DNA from: Linepithema humile
Lineage: Eukaryota; Arthropoda; Insecta; Hymenoptera; Formicidae
Assembly (NCBI RefSeq): GCF_040581485.1
Contig: NC_090132.1
Coordinates: 27,477,911 to 27,541,910 of the forward strand
DNA: 64,000 bases
Reading direction: 5' to 3'
Part shown: piece by piece, positions 1-10,839 of the stretch
Layout of the letters: the number at the start of each line of letters is the position of its first letter
Numbering within the stretch: position 1 is the stretch's first letter
The notes under the pieces: generated by a model
What the model saw: the letters and a program-made list of their open reading frames with translations, nothing else
Told to the model about the DNA's origin: nothing
Database searches by the model: none
Program-made: the position numbers and the translations under genes

Positions 1-2839
1 GATGATTAATATCTTTACACAGCAAACAAATGACAATTTTGCACGTTGAGATGTATTTTTCATTATCGGCAATCAAGGAACAACGATACAGATTTAACCT
101 CTAGGCAAATAAAAAGGAAGAGGATGAAAGCCTCGCAAAAGGAATCATGCCTTTCTTATTTTTTTTGTTTTGCTCTGCCTCTTAATGGAGAAGCAGCGTT
201 CGATTTTCCGCGCGGATGGAGCGCCTCTTAAATATTCAATCTGCCAACTTCGTTGGTCCACTCACCCTCATTCTTCGTCTTTCTTCTTTTCTCTATACAT
301 TGAAGAAGCATTCCTTCCTTTAAAACGAAACGAGTCTGATTCTTTCCTTTGTCTCGTAGCGCGGAACTTTGCAGTTTCGTTCTCTTCACAGTCAAATTAC
401 GGATTTAAGAGAAGAGCGATATATGAATTAAAGTTTCCGAGTTTTAGTAATTTTATAGCTATTTAAGTTTTATAATGTCATTACAGTTTATCGAATCTAG
501 CGACTTTTATCTGATATTTATACAGAATTGAACGCGAATTAAACAGCTTGATTCACTGTTGCAAGGAAATATTTCTTTTTTAATATTTAAAATACTATTA
601 AATATAGAAGAAAGATAATACATGTTATTTTTAATATTATTATATTAAAAATTATCTCAAACATTTCTTATTTATAAAAGTGAGCAATACCAAATTTAAT
701 ATTTACATGATTTTTTGTGATCTTTTATAAATTTTTTATCGAATGAAGTATTGGCATCCATAATTAACAGTAATTATATGTCTCAACTTAATTTACATGT
801 AAAAAGTCACCGCGACAAAAATTTCTGAACGAAATTTTCCTTTATGCTTTAATATCGCGATACTCAAGAATGGAGAAGCTTCTTTTTCTTTCGGCACTTA
901 TTGTATCATGTCACTTTGACGTTATAAAAGAATAACTTGTCGAGCTATGGCAATTTTTTACTTTGATAATTTTATCTTCGTAAAAATGTTTTTTTAATCA
1001 ATATGGCTTGTCAAAATTAACTTTATATGTACATAAAACTAATTAAGGAAAAAAATTAAAATTGAAGAATTTTCGAGAGAAATCATTATTTGACAAAAAA
1101 ATAATGAGATTGAAAAGATATTGTAGTAAAATTTTAGGATTTAAATAAGATAAAAAATTTTTTTTCTGAATTATAAACGCATATAAATGTTTTTTTATAA
1201 TGTTCTGTATTTTTCATCCAGCAATCTTTTCTTTATAATAAGTTTGATTAATTTTATGCGTGAATAATAGCGAATAAAAATTTGTTCTTTTATTTCTATG
1301 AAGCGCTGCTAAGACTTCCGTACAAACTATGAGAAACAACATTTAACAAAGTTTGAAATTTTACAATTACCGTACTGAATTTTTCACGTTAATGTTTTTA
1401 TTAATGTGAAACTTCTTAAAGAAACTTAAAGATAGTACACTGTCACTATTTTCTTTCTTCTTTTTTTTGTGACGTATTCTCGCGCAACAAATTATCGTAA
1501 TTTATGCGCTGCGTACAGGTGCATTCATCTTATCATCTGCCAATTACGTTCGAAACTGCCGGTTCGATTATCTAATCCATACCTGTCGCTCGCTCCATGC
1601 AACTAGTATCTACACATCGAAGGTGCTCTTAATACTGCACTTACAGCAGCTGCACTATTAGTTCCTACTGGAAGTCTTGGGAAACTTGAACGTGCGGAAT
1701 ATGTCGGCTAATGCAAAATAACAGTGCATTTCGCTTTTGCGAATTTAGCTTTGTACTCACATAAAATGCACGTTGTGTTTTTTTATCGCACTTGAATCTT
1801 ATGCAAGAAAACAGCTGCAAAGGCACGAGGTTAATACATGACATGCTTAACAAAATCAGATTCTGAAACGCTCTGGAAGCTAATTCTGCAATTTTTGATT
1901 TAATAATATTTTATTTAATTATCTTTTCAGTTAGAATTCTCTCACTCTACTAGGTTAGTCAAAGAAATTTCATTTCTTCTCTAAAGCATTTCGAAGCTTT
2001 CACCAGAATATAATTGCTGTTTTCATTAGGAGATACATAAATTACAATCTTCATTACAATAACTTTACATCCTTTTATACAATTTTAAATATATTTTAAA
2101 AAATTACTTATTTAGAGCAATTCAAACGATTGCAAAAAGATAAACACGTATCCACGAATTCTCGTAGCCACAGCAGTTATGCAGGAAATGACGGATATTA
2201 AGAAATTGCGCGTGCGACGTGAAGAAATAAACTGGAAAAAAAATCAACTGAAAATTATTATGGCAATTTTATTGCCAGCTGAATCATATGCGATGATGGA
2301 ACAGCATATTGCATGGTTTGAGGAATACTTAATACACGCTTAAGCGCTTAATACATCGCATTACATGTTTGTAACGCACGACATAACCGGATTAAGTCCT
2401 CGATATCGAGCGCGTCGCCCCTTCTCATATTTCCAGGCTCTAAACGCAAGTAGTAAGCGGGCTGCTTTCATACTTTCTACTTTTCCACGTTGAAATCGAA
2501 TTTCAAAACGAACGAGACCAGAGACGCGCTGTACAAGTTCCGCCCAATCGACATAATTTCCGTTTGCAACAAAGCAGACCGAGACTGGTAAAGATATTAG
2601 GTTTCTATCTTTCACTCAAAATATATTAAAAATTTAAGGATTTTAGAGACATCATTAAGATATTTTTCATTTATAACAGATATGCTGCTCAGCACGACGG
2701 TTCGGTCTATTAAAAGCCCGATAATGTATTCACAACTATATTTTCCGGCTGCTAAACACTAAAGATATCGCAATAATAACCACCACGCATGCAATGCTAA
2801 ATATAAAGAGCCATGGCAATTAGAGTTACCGGCGAATTG
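1..2839. other. AT-rich non-coding stretch
   Basis: No convincing gene was found on either strand. The open frames are short, lack recognisable domains and lack paired splice signals. A good isolated acceptor (pyrimidine-rich, ending TTTTCAG at 1930) is not followed by an open, donor-bounded exon that I would defend. Confidence 0.6.
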
Positions 2840-3250
2840 TGACGAATTAAGAATTGAACACGGGAATCAAGTGTGCGACCGAACGGACGACGTCGCGGCG
2901 GCCAACGGCGGCGTCGACGAAGGCCGTCGGCAACAGCGGCGCAGCGTGGTCCACGCCGTATCGTCGGGGATCTTGCGTGCGCGAGTGCGCGCCCTCGTCG
3001 AAAGGGAGCGAGGGCGAACGAACGGCGAGCGAGCGAGACGAGGGAGGAAAGGGTGGAGGAGGAGAGCGTCACGCGACGGATCGATAGGGGATACTTTTCA
3101 GCGGCGCGCATGCGAACCCGTGAGCCAATGGTCGCGCGAGGGTTCTTTCGACAACACGAGTCGCCCTTGATGAGAGGAACGGGGCGCGGGGGGTGGGCCC
3201 GACGCCCCCAGGGCCGTCGGCGGTGCCCCTCGACGAAAAATCTCGCGTTC
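2840..3250. promoter_or_regulatory. CpG-rich island, possible promoter or 5' exon
   Basis: The sequence turns abruptly from AT-rich to strongly GC- and CpG-rich, with runs of CGGCGG, CGACG and GCGCGC, then returns to AT-rich DNA after about 3250. Several overlapping arginine-rich frames are open on both strands, as expected from composition and not from coding. A CCAAT-like sequence (GAGCCAATGG) lies at about 3121-3130. There is no TATA box and no clear donor, so neither direction nor target gene can be assigned. Confidence 0.4.
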
Positions 3251-6200
3251 GGCTCGGATTTAATTTTTTGAAAGTTTTAACGAGCCCTCCGTCATACGCG
3301 CGCGGCTCTCACACGCTATTGAAATCCGCGAACAGCTCCGAATTGTCGATGGATATCCGCGCGCAATATCTAACTGCGTCGCTACATACGCTGTAAGTTT
3401 CGCAACGCTACAGATCGAATGTGAAAAGTATAATTATACCCCCGGGGAAAACTTAAATAAGATACGGATATACAAATTGCTGCGAGCTGCTGCTTTAACG
3501 TATTTGGAATTTAATCGACGTCATATTGTAAATGCGCTGTCTATAATTTCGGGTAACTTTAACGGTAATTATTACATCGTCTCATATTCGTCCGGAACTT
3601 TAACGGCAAACATGTTAACTAAAATTAACGTAACCTTCCTGTCTAAATCTGAACACGGGAGAAGCAGGACACGTGCACATCGATAACGTGCACGAAGGAC
3701 GATTTAATCCGATCCGCGCGCGCTTCGTTGCAAAATTGTATTCGCGGAAATGGCGAGTGGGAGTTTGGAGTTTAAACATAATAATCAATCGTCGTTGGGT
3801 ATCAAAATGTATTTCCGCACGACACACTTTTGCATTACGCGATACAAACGTGCGCGTGTTTATCAGCGGATTTCGCCTCGCGTGTGCTTCTTGATATCAG
3901 ACAAGGACGGCGCGCGCGTTTCGTAAGGACATCACGTTTCGGCGTAGTGCCGGGCATGCAGATTTCTTCATCCCTCGCTTCTTGCTATTCGCACGCACGT
4001 TCGCACCGCCGAATCTCTCTCGAAATCGTTTTATACAAAAGCCAAAGGATGATTTATTTTCACTATCTTATTTTAATTAACTATACGTTTGATAATTGAA
4101 ACATTTGCATTTGCTAATACCAAATAATTTTTTAAATTGATATATCGTCGACAAAATCACAATAACGATTTCAAACTATGATAGCGTTTTGCAAACAGCG
4201 CATGGAATGATACGCGAATAAAGAAGCAAGCATCGAGTTGCTCGGGCAAATACAACAAAATATAATTATTATATTCTACAAATGTTATCGTCGAAATAGT
4301 CCGCGGTGCTTGCAAGCTCTCGTACTTAAAAGCCCCACTTGAAAAGAACGGAATTCATTTACTTTGCATTGATACGCAGCGCTAACTGCAGATTAGCGTA
4401 ATTACAGAGCACCTTCGCGAAGCGTACTCGAGAGAAAGTATTTCTCGAATTTTTGCAAGCGTAAAAAATCGCTTAAAATGCCGAAAAAACTGAAAAATGC
4501 AGACACACACGGGCGTAGTATTTACGCGAGATGCGTTTATTGATGCGCGAGCCACATAATGGATCACTTGAATTTTGCCCTGCCCGGCGCATGTCAAAAG
4601 GATTGGGCTTGTGCTGTGGAACATTTATCGTATTGCCTGGCATCGTTAACATAGAATCCGGCGTATGTTTCTAGCAGGAGCTATTTAGAAACCGAGCAAC
4701 GTGCTTCTATCACGCATGCTGCGTACATCCACGTAATCTATCTCATCGAAATTTAGCTTAAACCGTAATTACACGCGCGATGCAGCGTTCTATCCGTACG
4801 ATAATTAACGCTAATATTGTTACTCGTTGTCAGTTCGGTATGAAGTAGAAATGATGCAAGTTAATTTGGTATATTAGTGTGTATTAATGTTTATAGTTTA
4901 TGTTGTGTAATATAATTTCTCTCTACTCTTGCTATTTAATATATTTTAAAGGTTCTAAATAATTTAAATCTTCAGTTAGACTTTTGTTACACGCGCATGA
5001 CTTACGGCGGAAAAATGTAATTGATTTCGCCGATGTACGTATATGTCGTGTACACAGTATAGCCGCAACGGCGAAATAAATTTGCCGAATGTAATTGGAA
5101 ATATTTTTTGCGCATGTAAGGCTCGGCATTGTGTGCGAGGTATTGATGAAATTTTTTAGAAACCCTTATGAATAGTATTTTCTGAAGCAACTTTGTTATA
5201 ACAATGGTTTTATACAGTGATTACTGTTCGCTTATAGTTTTGGCAGAAGCATATATATTTTTCTAGAAAACGCCGATACGCAAGGAAAATTAGTTTCCAT
5301 GAATAATTTAGTACGTTATTTACGCTATCGAGTTTATTTAGTTAAAATCAATTTTCTACGCCTGCCTCATATATTTGTCGCCGGCATAATTATTGTGAAA
5401 TAAATTAACGTCAATTCCGCCGAAACTAAATTCTTCCGCAAGAAAAATTACGAAATTAGCATCAGTCTTGTTAACAAATTACGCGCGATGACTCTGTTCC
5501 GTGCTACGTCCGCGTTTACTGAAATATTAATTCACTCCGGTAGCGAGACGTCGATTGATGCTGCCGTATCCAGGCTCGGCGCACGGATCGCGCTTGTGCG
5601 CTTGCAGACACTGCGAAGAAATACACGCCAAATAAGTCTGCGATGAATTATCAGTCGATGATATCGTCGCGCATAATTATTGCTTCATCACCGACGGACG
5701 CCGCGTACTACCAGTTGCAACCGGTAGAAATTTATTTACTGTAGAAGATGGAGAACGCTGCCTGTCAGTAATAGACGGTTGTTGTCTGCATTTTCCCGTG
5801 GCAATAATTGAAAATCGTCCCGCGTGCCGCAGCTTGCGCGCCGGCATTGAAAAGGGCGCTTGTAATCGCGCGCCGATCACGATTCCGACTCAGAATCGCT
5901 ATCAACCGCCGCGATCTTTTCTTTCCCCATTAGTCCTTGCCATAACCAACGATTATGCGCCGCCTGAGACGCGGCGCAATCGGACATTGCCGGGCGATGG
6001 CGATACTCTCGATCTTTTGCAATGATATGATCGATCGATTTACCGATCGCCGACGAAGGTCAGTGCGGTGCGTCTTGCTACGTCCGAGGATCGTGACGTA
6101 TCGATGCTTTACTCGCTCGGATCATTGGTGGAATGCAAATTTTTTTATTTTATACATGCCGATGCGTAAAAAGTAACGCTCCTTCTCGATGATCTTTTTA

Positions 6201-7440
6201 TCGATAATTAAAACATTAACTCTATATTGAGAAATAGCCTCGTAATTTGTTTTTTACAATAATTTAATGTTATACGTACTTTTTTTTCGAACGAAACCGG
6301 TACATACGCTTTTTACTCTCATTGAGAATTCGTAATAATAGGATCGGTTGACCACATGATGGGGAAGGTCAGTTTGACGCTTGAAGGTGAATTCCTCTCT
6401 TTTTTTTAATATTCGAATATAATGAAAGGATTTTTAACCATCGCTTGACATATTCCCGGCGACAACCAGAGAAATTTTTTTGTACAGAACAGACGTGAAA
6501 TGTCAGTCTCATTTCAATGATAATTGCGATCATCTATTTTTGTAGAAGATAATTAGCTAAACCAGTTTCTTTTCTAAGTCGTACCCACGGTTTTATATGT
6601 ATATTCTCGGCAAAATATTTATGCATATTTATGCATTCCATGAAAATTATTATTATACTTTTAATTTTCTGTAGAATTGCAGTCGCACACGACCTTAACA
6701 ATCACTCGATATATCTGCGATCGATCTACCTTTCTCGTAAGAGAAAATTAAAAAAGCGGACGTCCTTAAGATTCATTTAGAGAGTGCCTTTATCCTTTCT
6801 CCGCGAAACGTTACGTTGAAAAATTAATAGCTATGCATACCGCCTCATTCGATGATGGCGTGTTTAATTTTATTAGGAACGTGTAATGACGGAATAATAC
6901 GATGCATTATACGAATGACAATTGCATTCATCGATGTTTAAGTTGATATGGACATATATTAACCGATGGGCAAACAAGTAAATATTGCTTGACGAGGATT
7001 ATAACGTAGCGCTCCGTCGGCGATGTAATTCTGCTTTGATTAATAGATTAATCAATTAAGCGATTAATTAAACCACTACACATCTAGTTATATCGCTAAT
7101 ATTATCGAGAGAGCGATTAATGGAGAACGTGATATTATGATATTCGTAGGAACTTGATATTCGCAGTTGAGCTCAATCAACGCTGTTACATAGTTCAAAT
7201 TTAACCGAAATTATTACTTCAGACACCGGTGAAATATTTGAGTACAAAATTAGAATTTTATACGAAAAAACATGGAAATTAGGTTGATCATCGAAGAAAA
7301 GCTGTCTGTTTTAAATATTATTATATTGATCAAATATATTTATAAATATATTTTTGTCAAAATTTTATTAAATTTTAATGTAAATTTTTCAAAGCACTAT
7401 GTGCTTATTCACGATATTGTAAACAACATGAAATGGATTG
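3251..7440. other. Non-coding stretch, mixed composition
   Basis: No supported gene. GC content falls gradually, with CpG-containing patches near 3.6-4.0 kb and 5.5-6.1 kb. Short frames overlap on both strands and show no domain, signal peptide or splice-bounded structure. Confidence 0.55.
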
Positions 7441-7477
7441 TTAATGCATGAAGTGTCCTTGATTTCCGCGCTGCTGA

Positions 7478-7612
7478 TGCACCTGCAAGAGCTGCATGGC
7501 GTGGGGGGGTCGACGCGAGCAGGTGCAAACGACCTTCGCGATCATTTAGCCTCTCCACCGACCCTCCTGTGGAATTTTTAAGTGTTTTGGTCGTGGCACC
7601 AATGCAGGTGCA
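7478..7612. promoter_or_regulatory. Cluster of three CAGGTG E-boxes
   Basis: The 9-mer GCAGGTGCA occurs at 7519-7527 and 7604-7612, and its reverse complement TGCACCTGC at 7478-7486. CAGGTG is the core bound by Snail/Scratch and ZEB-type repressors and by some bHLH dimers. The cluster sits in a small GC-rich patch inside AT-rich DNA, about 2-2.5 kb upstream of the putative first exon. An enhancer role is an inference. Confidence 0.35.
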
Positions 7613-9129
7613 ATATCATGCGGAAAGATATCGGGCTAACGGCACCGCACGAACACGCATAACCATATAATCGAGATTTCATGGCTGATTCGTGCTCATT
7701 AGTGGAGTTACCAATGCTGATTAAACAGCAATTGCGAGCGGCCGATTGAAAATAGTTGCAAAATTTATTGGCAAACATACATATAGCTTTAATACTTAAA
7801 CAATAACGAATTTTTTATATTGTTAAATAAATCGTGTCATTATAATACTTATAATTAAGTTTTGTGATATCAAATAACTTTGATAAATATTTTCTATTGC
7901 CTTTGTCTATTTCATTGTTTTTCAAAAATAGAGATTTTAGATGAATTATTTTTTAACAATATATTTTTTCGACACATACATCTACAATAATCTAAGATTA
8001 CTTAAATGGCGCGATTTATTTATTGAGGAAATGGCGATCGCGTTATTTTACGTTATTTATTTTTGTGTATTTTTTCAGCATATTTTTTTTCACGGTTTTA
8101 ATAACAGCAACAAAAAATTACCATATTTATGTTCTGAATCAATTGTGCATTCGCATATAGAAAATACCGACACCAAATATATTTGCATATACACAAGCAA
8201 AAGACGTGCGGTATTAGATATTGGCGCGGAATTATAATAATGGCGATGATTACAATCAATAAATAAAAAGGATGATAAAGAAAGAAAGGAATCTGCGAAA
8301 GAAGGCCGCCTTTCACCTGCGTACGTGTGTTCCATCTATTGAGCTTTTTGTTGGAATTCTCTTGTGAGAATGATTAATAATGAATTTTAACGCAATCTTT
8401 GCCGGTTGAAAATATCGGTGACTTCTGAACTGACATTTAGACATTGCTAAATGGATGTCTACTACCAGCCGTACGCGGTTCATCATCTCTTGAGGCGACT
8501 TTTCAAATAGATAGATAGTCATTTAATTATCCTGCCGCTCAAGCAATTTAAATTTTGTCTGAGATCAAGTTAAATATATCTTCTGAGTGGCACATTACTT
8601 GCCTTTTGTCATTATTTACTAACGTCAAATGCGACTTACGTCTTTTCATAAATCGCAATAATTTCTTTACGCCGTGGATTAATTTTGCAAATCAACATTT
8701 GCAATCGTATAATTATAAATATCTTACTTATATTTTTTTACTATATAAATATAACCCAACATTTCTTAGCATTTATAAACGTTAATATTTTTATCTTCAA
8801 TATCAATTGCATAACACTAAAAAATTTTTCGTCAACAGTGTATCGACGCAAAATAATTACATCAACTCCATCGATATTTGTTATAATAAGTCTTTGATAG
8901 CGTTTTATTTCCAAGTTATAAAAACAATATATAAGTATTGCTACTATTATGAATTTCTATTATTATAATAATTAATTAATTAATTGCTATAATGATAACG
9001 AACAAACTGCTAATCTGCCATCCTTCGAAAACGCACGAAAACTTATCACGATAGCTTGAATATTTTCAATACTGGTTATACAATTCGGTATGCTGACGGC
9101 AAGGGTTACTCGTTGAAACAGCCGTCGAC
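7613..9129. other. AT-rich non-coding stretch
   Basis: Strongly AT-rich, with short TTAA/ATTA repeats around 8.96-8.99 kb. No supported coding, RNA or mobile-element feature. Confidence 0.55.
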
Positions 9130-9991
9130 ATTTTCACGTCTGAGCCGACGCCTCTCTCGTGGCCTTTCTTTGAGACAGCCCTGAGGCAGGTGGATTGCGC
9201 GCGCAACCCGGTTTGAAATTCGTGGCGCGCCGCGGAGATCCTTGGGGGCTGCGTTGCTCTCTCGCCTTTCGTTCCACGTCCGTTCGTTCGTTGGGTTCGT
9301 TCGCTCTCGCCCGTTCGGCTCCGGTCGTGGAAGTCGATGCTAAGGTCGGAGTGTCGCGCGAGAAGGGAGTGTCGGGCGCCTGTCTCGCCGCCCTCCCGGT
9401 CCTCCCAGTGATCCCGAATTTCCTCGCGAGCACACGCGCTTCCCGAGGATGACGCTCCCGAGTCCGGTCTCGCCCGTCTGGTACGCACGGCATTATTCAC
9501 GAGCGAGCACGCCGGACCCCTGATCGCGTTCACGATCCGGAGAAAAGAAACGAAAAGAAATAAATCGAGGATCGCCTTGGGAAGACGCGTCATTGTCGCG
9601 AATGTTCTTGTGTCGCGACGGAATTCGCTCAGCTAACCTAACTCTCTCGGCGGCGACGAGCACACGAAGACTATCGATTGCCAAGTGCATTTAAATGGCT
9701 GCGCGTGGAATCGCTAATTAAGCGACTCGCAGAAGCATCCGCCGCTCGATTGTACGGAGCGTACACTTCATCGTACGCGAGAGGAATCTTCCGTCGAATG
9801 GCAATCCACCCGCTCGATTGATCGACAACCGATAGACATCGAAGCGTGCGGAGCAGTTCGCATTCTGAAAGATCCTCGATCGCCCGCACGGAGAACGAGA
9901 GAGAGAGAGAGAGAGACACACGTATCCTTGATGTTATGGCGAGACGCACAAGGAGCCGGTAGTTCGTGGTTGGCAGGGATGTCCTCGTGAC
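9130..9991 (+). promoter_or_regulatory. CpG-rich promoter and 5' leader region of the putative gene
   Basis: A GC- and CpG-rich block starts near 9130 and continues into the His/Gln exon that ends at the donor at 10437. It contains repeated TTCGTTCG/CGCGCG motifs and a GA repeat at 9897-9916 of the kind bound by GAGA-type factors. No canonical TATA box was seen, so a dispersed CpG promoter is the simplest reading. The in-frame stop at 9929-9931 upstream of the ATG at 9992 fits a 5' untranslated leader. The exact start of transcription cannot be read from the sequence. Confidence 0.45.
9897..9916. repeat. GA microsatellite (about 10 units)
   Basis: An uninterrupted GA dinucleotide run lies about 75 bp upstream of the putative start codon. 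It may act as a GAGA-type element or simply be a leader microsatellite. Confidence 0.85.
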
Positions 9992-10437
9992 ATGTTACCC
10001 CGTGACCTTGGCTGGCGCAACTACAACGTCCTCCGTGGAGAGGGTCGTCTTCTGGTGCGCGGATCGAGCGGTAATACGAACGGTCGATCGGTGTTCTTCA
10101 TTCCACGCGAGATCGAGTACCGCCTGCTACCGCTGGTGCAGGTCAAACCTGATTTCGTGATCCCATATGTGCTCTGCTGGAGGGTGCCGGGCGCGATTCA
10201 CCGTATCCAGATTAATCCATTGGTTGTCCATCATCATCACCACCATCACCAACAGCAGCAACAGCATCAGCAGCAGCAGCAGCAGCAGCAGCAGCATCAT
10301 TACCAGCAGCATCGTCAGCGCCGGCGATACTTCGAAGGAGCGCAGCGAGCACGTCCCGCGCCACCGCCTTCGACGGAACATCGTCCTACGTACGGCGCGC
10401 AGCGTGACATCCTTGTGGATTCTGGTATGGAAACAAG
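9992..10437 (+). CDS. Putative first coding exon with His/Gln tract (partial gene, unknown function)
   Basis: The frame opens at ATG 9992 (G at -3) after an upstream in-frame stop at 9929 and runs 148 codons plus two bases to AAG|GTGAGT, a consensus donor. Residues 1-79 are mixed, with a segment at about 34-66 (FFIPREIEYRLL onward) that looks protein-like. Residues 80-86 are seven His (10229-10249). Residues 87-91 are Gln in mixed CAA/CAG codons, then one His, then nine pure CAG Gln (10268-10294), then HH. The remainder is basic and Pro-rich (RQRRR near 109-112, PAPPP near 122-126). Such tracts are common in insect transcription factors and RNA-binding proteins, but no family is recognised. 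GC content is far above the flanking DNA. Open frames in the other two registers give poly-Ser or poly-Leu and are shadows of the CAG run. The exon could also be an untranslated leader. Confidence 0.5.
10250..10300 (+). repeat. CAG/CAA trinucleotide repeat
   Basis: The tract is CAR codons interrupted by CAT. Its second half is nine uninterrupted CAG units, so length variation between individuals is likely there. It encodes the Gln/His tract of the putative first exon. Confidence 0.9.
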
Positions 10438-10443
10438 GTGAGT
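10438..10443 (+). other. Consensus 5' splice site (GTGAGT)
   Basis: The junction reads ACAAG|GTGAGT, near-perfect complementarity to U1. It coincides with the end of the GC-rich exon. The AT-rich DNA that follows reads as intron. The codon is split after its second base (phase 2). Confidence 0.6.
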
Positions 10444-10575
10444 GATCCTGGGGAGATCCTGCTGTGCGGTAGATTGTGTGAGGTTTTGAGGTTTGCGGTT
10501 TTCATAGTTCGGGCGTGTCGCCTGCTGGGCTCTCCTAGTTTCGACATCCCTTTTAAGGCTCATTCTTTTCTTCAG

Positions 10576-10813
10576 ACTTGTCAATGATAATCGTCTGTTT
10601 GGACATCTGTGTTACGCAACTGAAGATAAATCGTGTTTTAAAAATACGTTAGGTTTTGTCGAAGAATCATCAAGTCATAGAAATTTGTTTCTAGTGTGCT
10701 TGAGAAATGGAGCGGCTGTTTTCGAATTATTTTTGCCACCAACAAATTTTATAAATTTTAATTTTGAAAATAATGACGCTATCACGATAAGTTTATATAA
10801 TTTCGAAGAATAA
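10576..10813 (+). CDS. Candidate alternative terminal exon (short isoform)
   Basis: A strong acceptor (CATTCTTTTCTTCAG) ends at 10575, 138 nt after the donor at 10437. Joining the two restores an Arg codon (AG+A) and continues in phase through 78 sense codons to TAA at 10811-10813. An AATAAA hexamer (10812-10817) overlaps the stop and a GT-rich stretch follows at about 10822-10832, as in a poly(A) site. The result would be a 227-residue protein. Against this, the stretch is AT-rich and its codons resemble flanking intron DNA, no good branch sequence is visible, and the encoded residues match nothing I recognise. It may be intron sequence that is open by chance. Confidence 0.25.
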
Positions 10814-10835
10814 TAAATTGGCAGTGTGGTCGTTA
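10812..10835 (+). terminator. Possible intronic poly(A) signal
   Basis: AATAAA at 10812-10817 is followed within 15 nt by GTGTGGTCGTT, a GT-rich downstream element. AATAAA is frequent in AT-rich DNA, so the call depends on the overlap with the stop of the candidate terminal exon. Confidence 0.25.
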
Positions 10836-10839
10836 TTAT

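Noticed and set aside
1558..1580. tRNA B-box-like GGTTCGATT
   Set aside because: The box is incomplete and no acceptor stem or anticodon arm can be folded around it; no tRNA was found in the window.
2797..3271. Several overlapping Arg-rich frames on both strands
   Set aside because: GC- and CpG-rich composition suppresses stops in all frames; no splice or domain evidence.
10819..10830. Twelve-base match (TGGCAGTGTGGT) to the start of miR-34
   Set aside because: The rest of the mature sequence does not match and no complementary arm lies within hairpin distance on either side.
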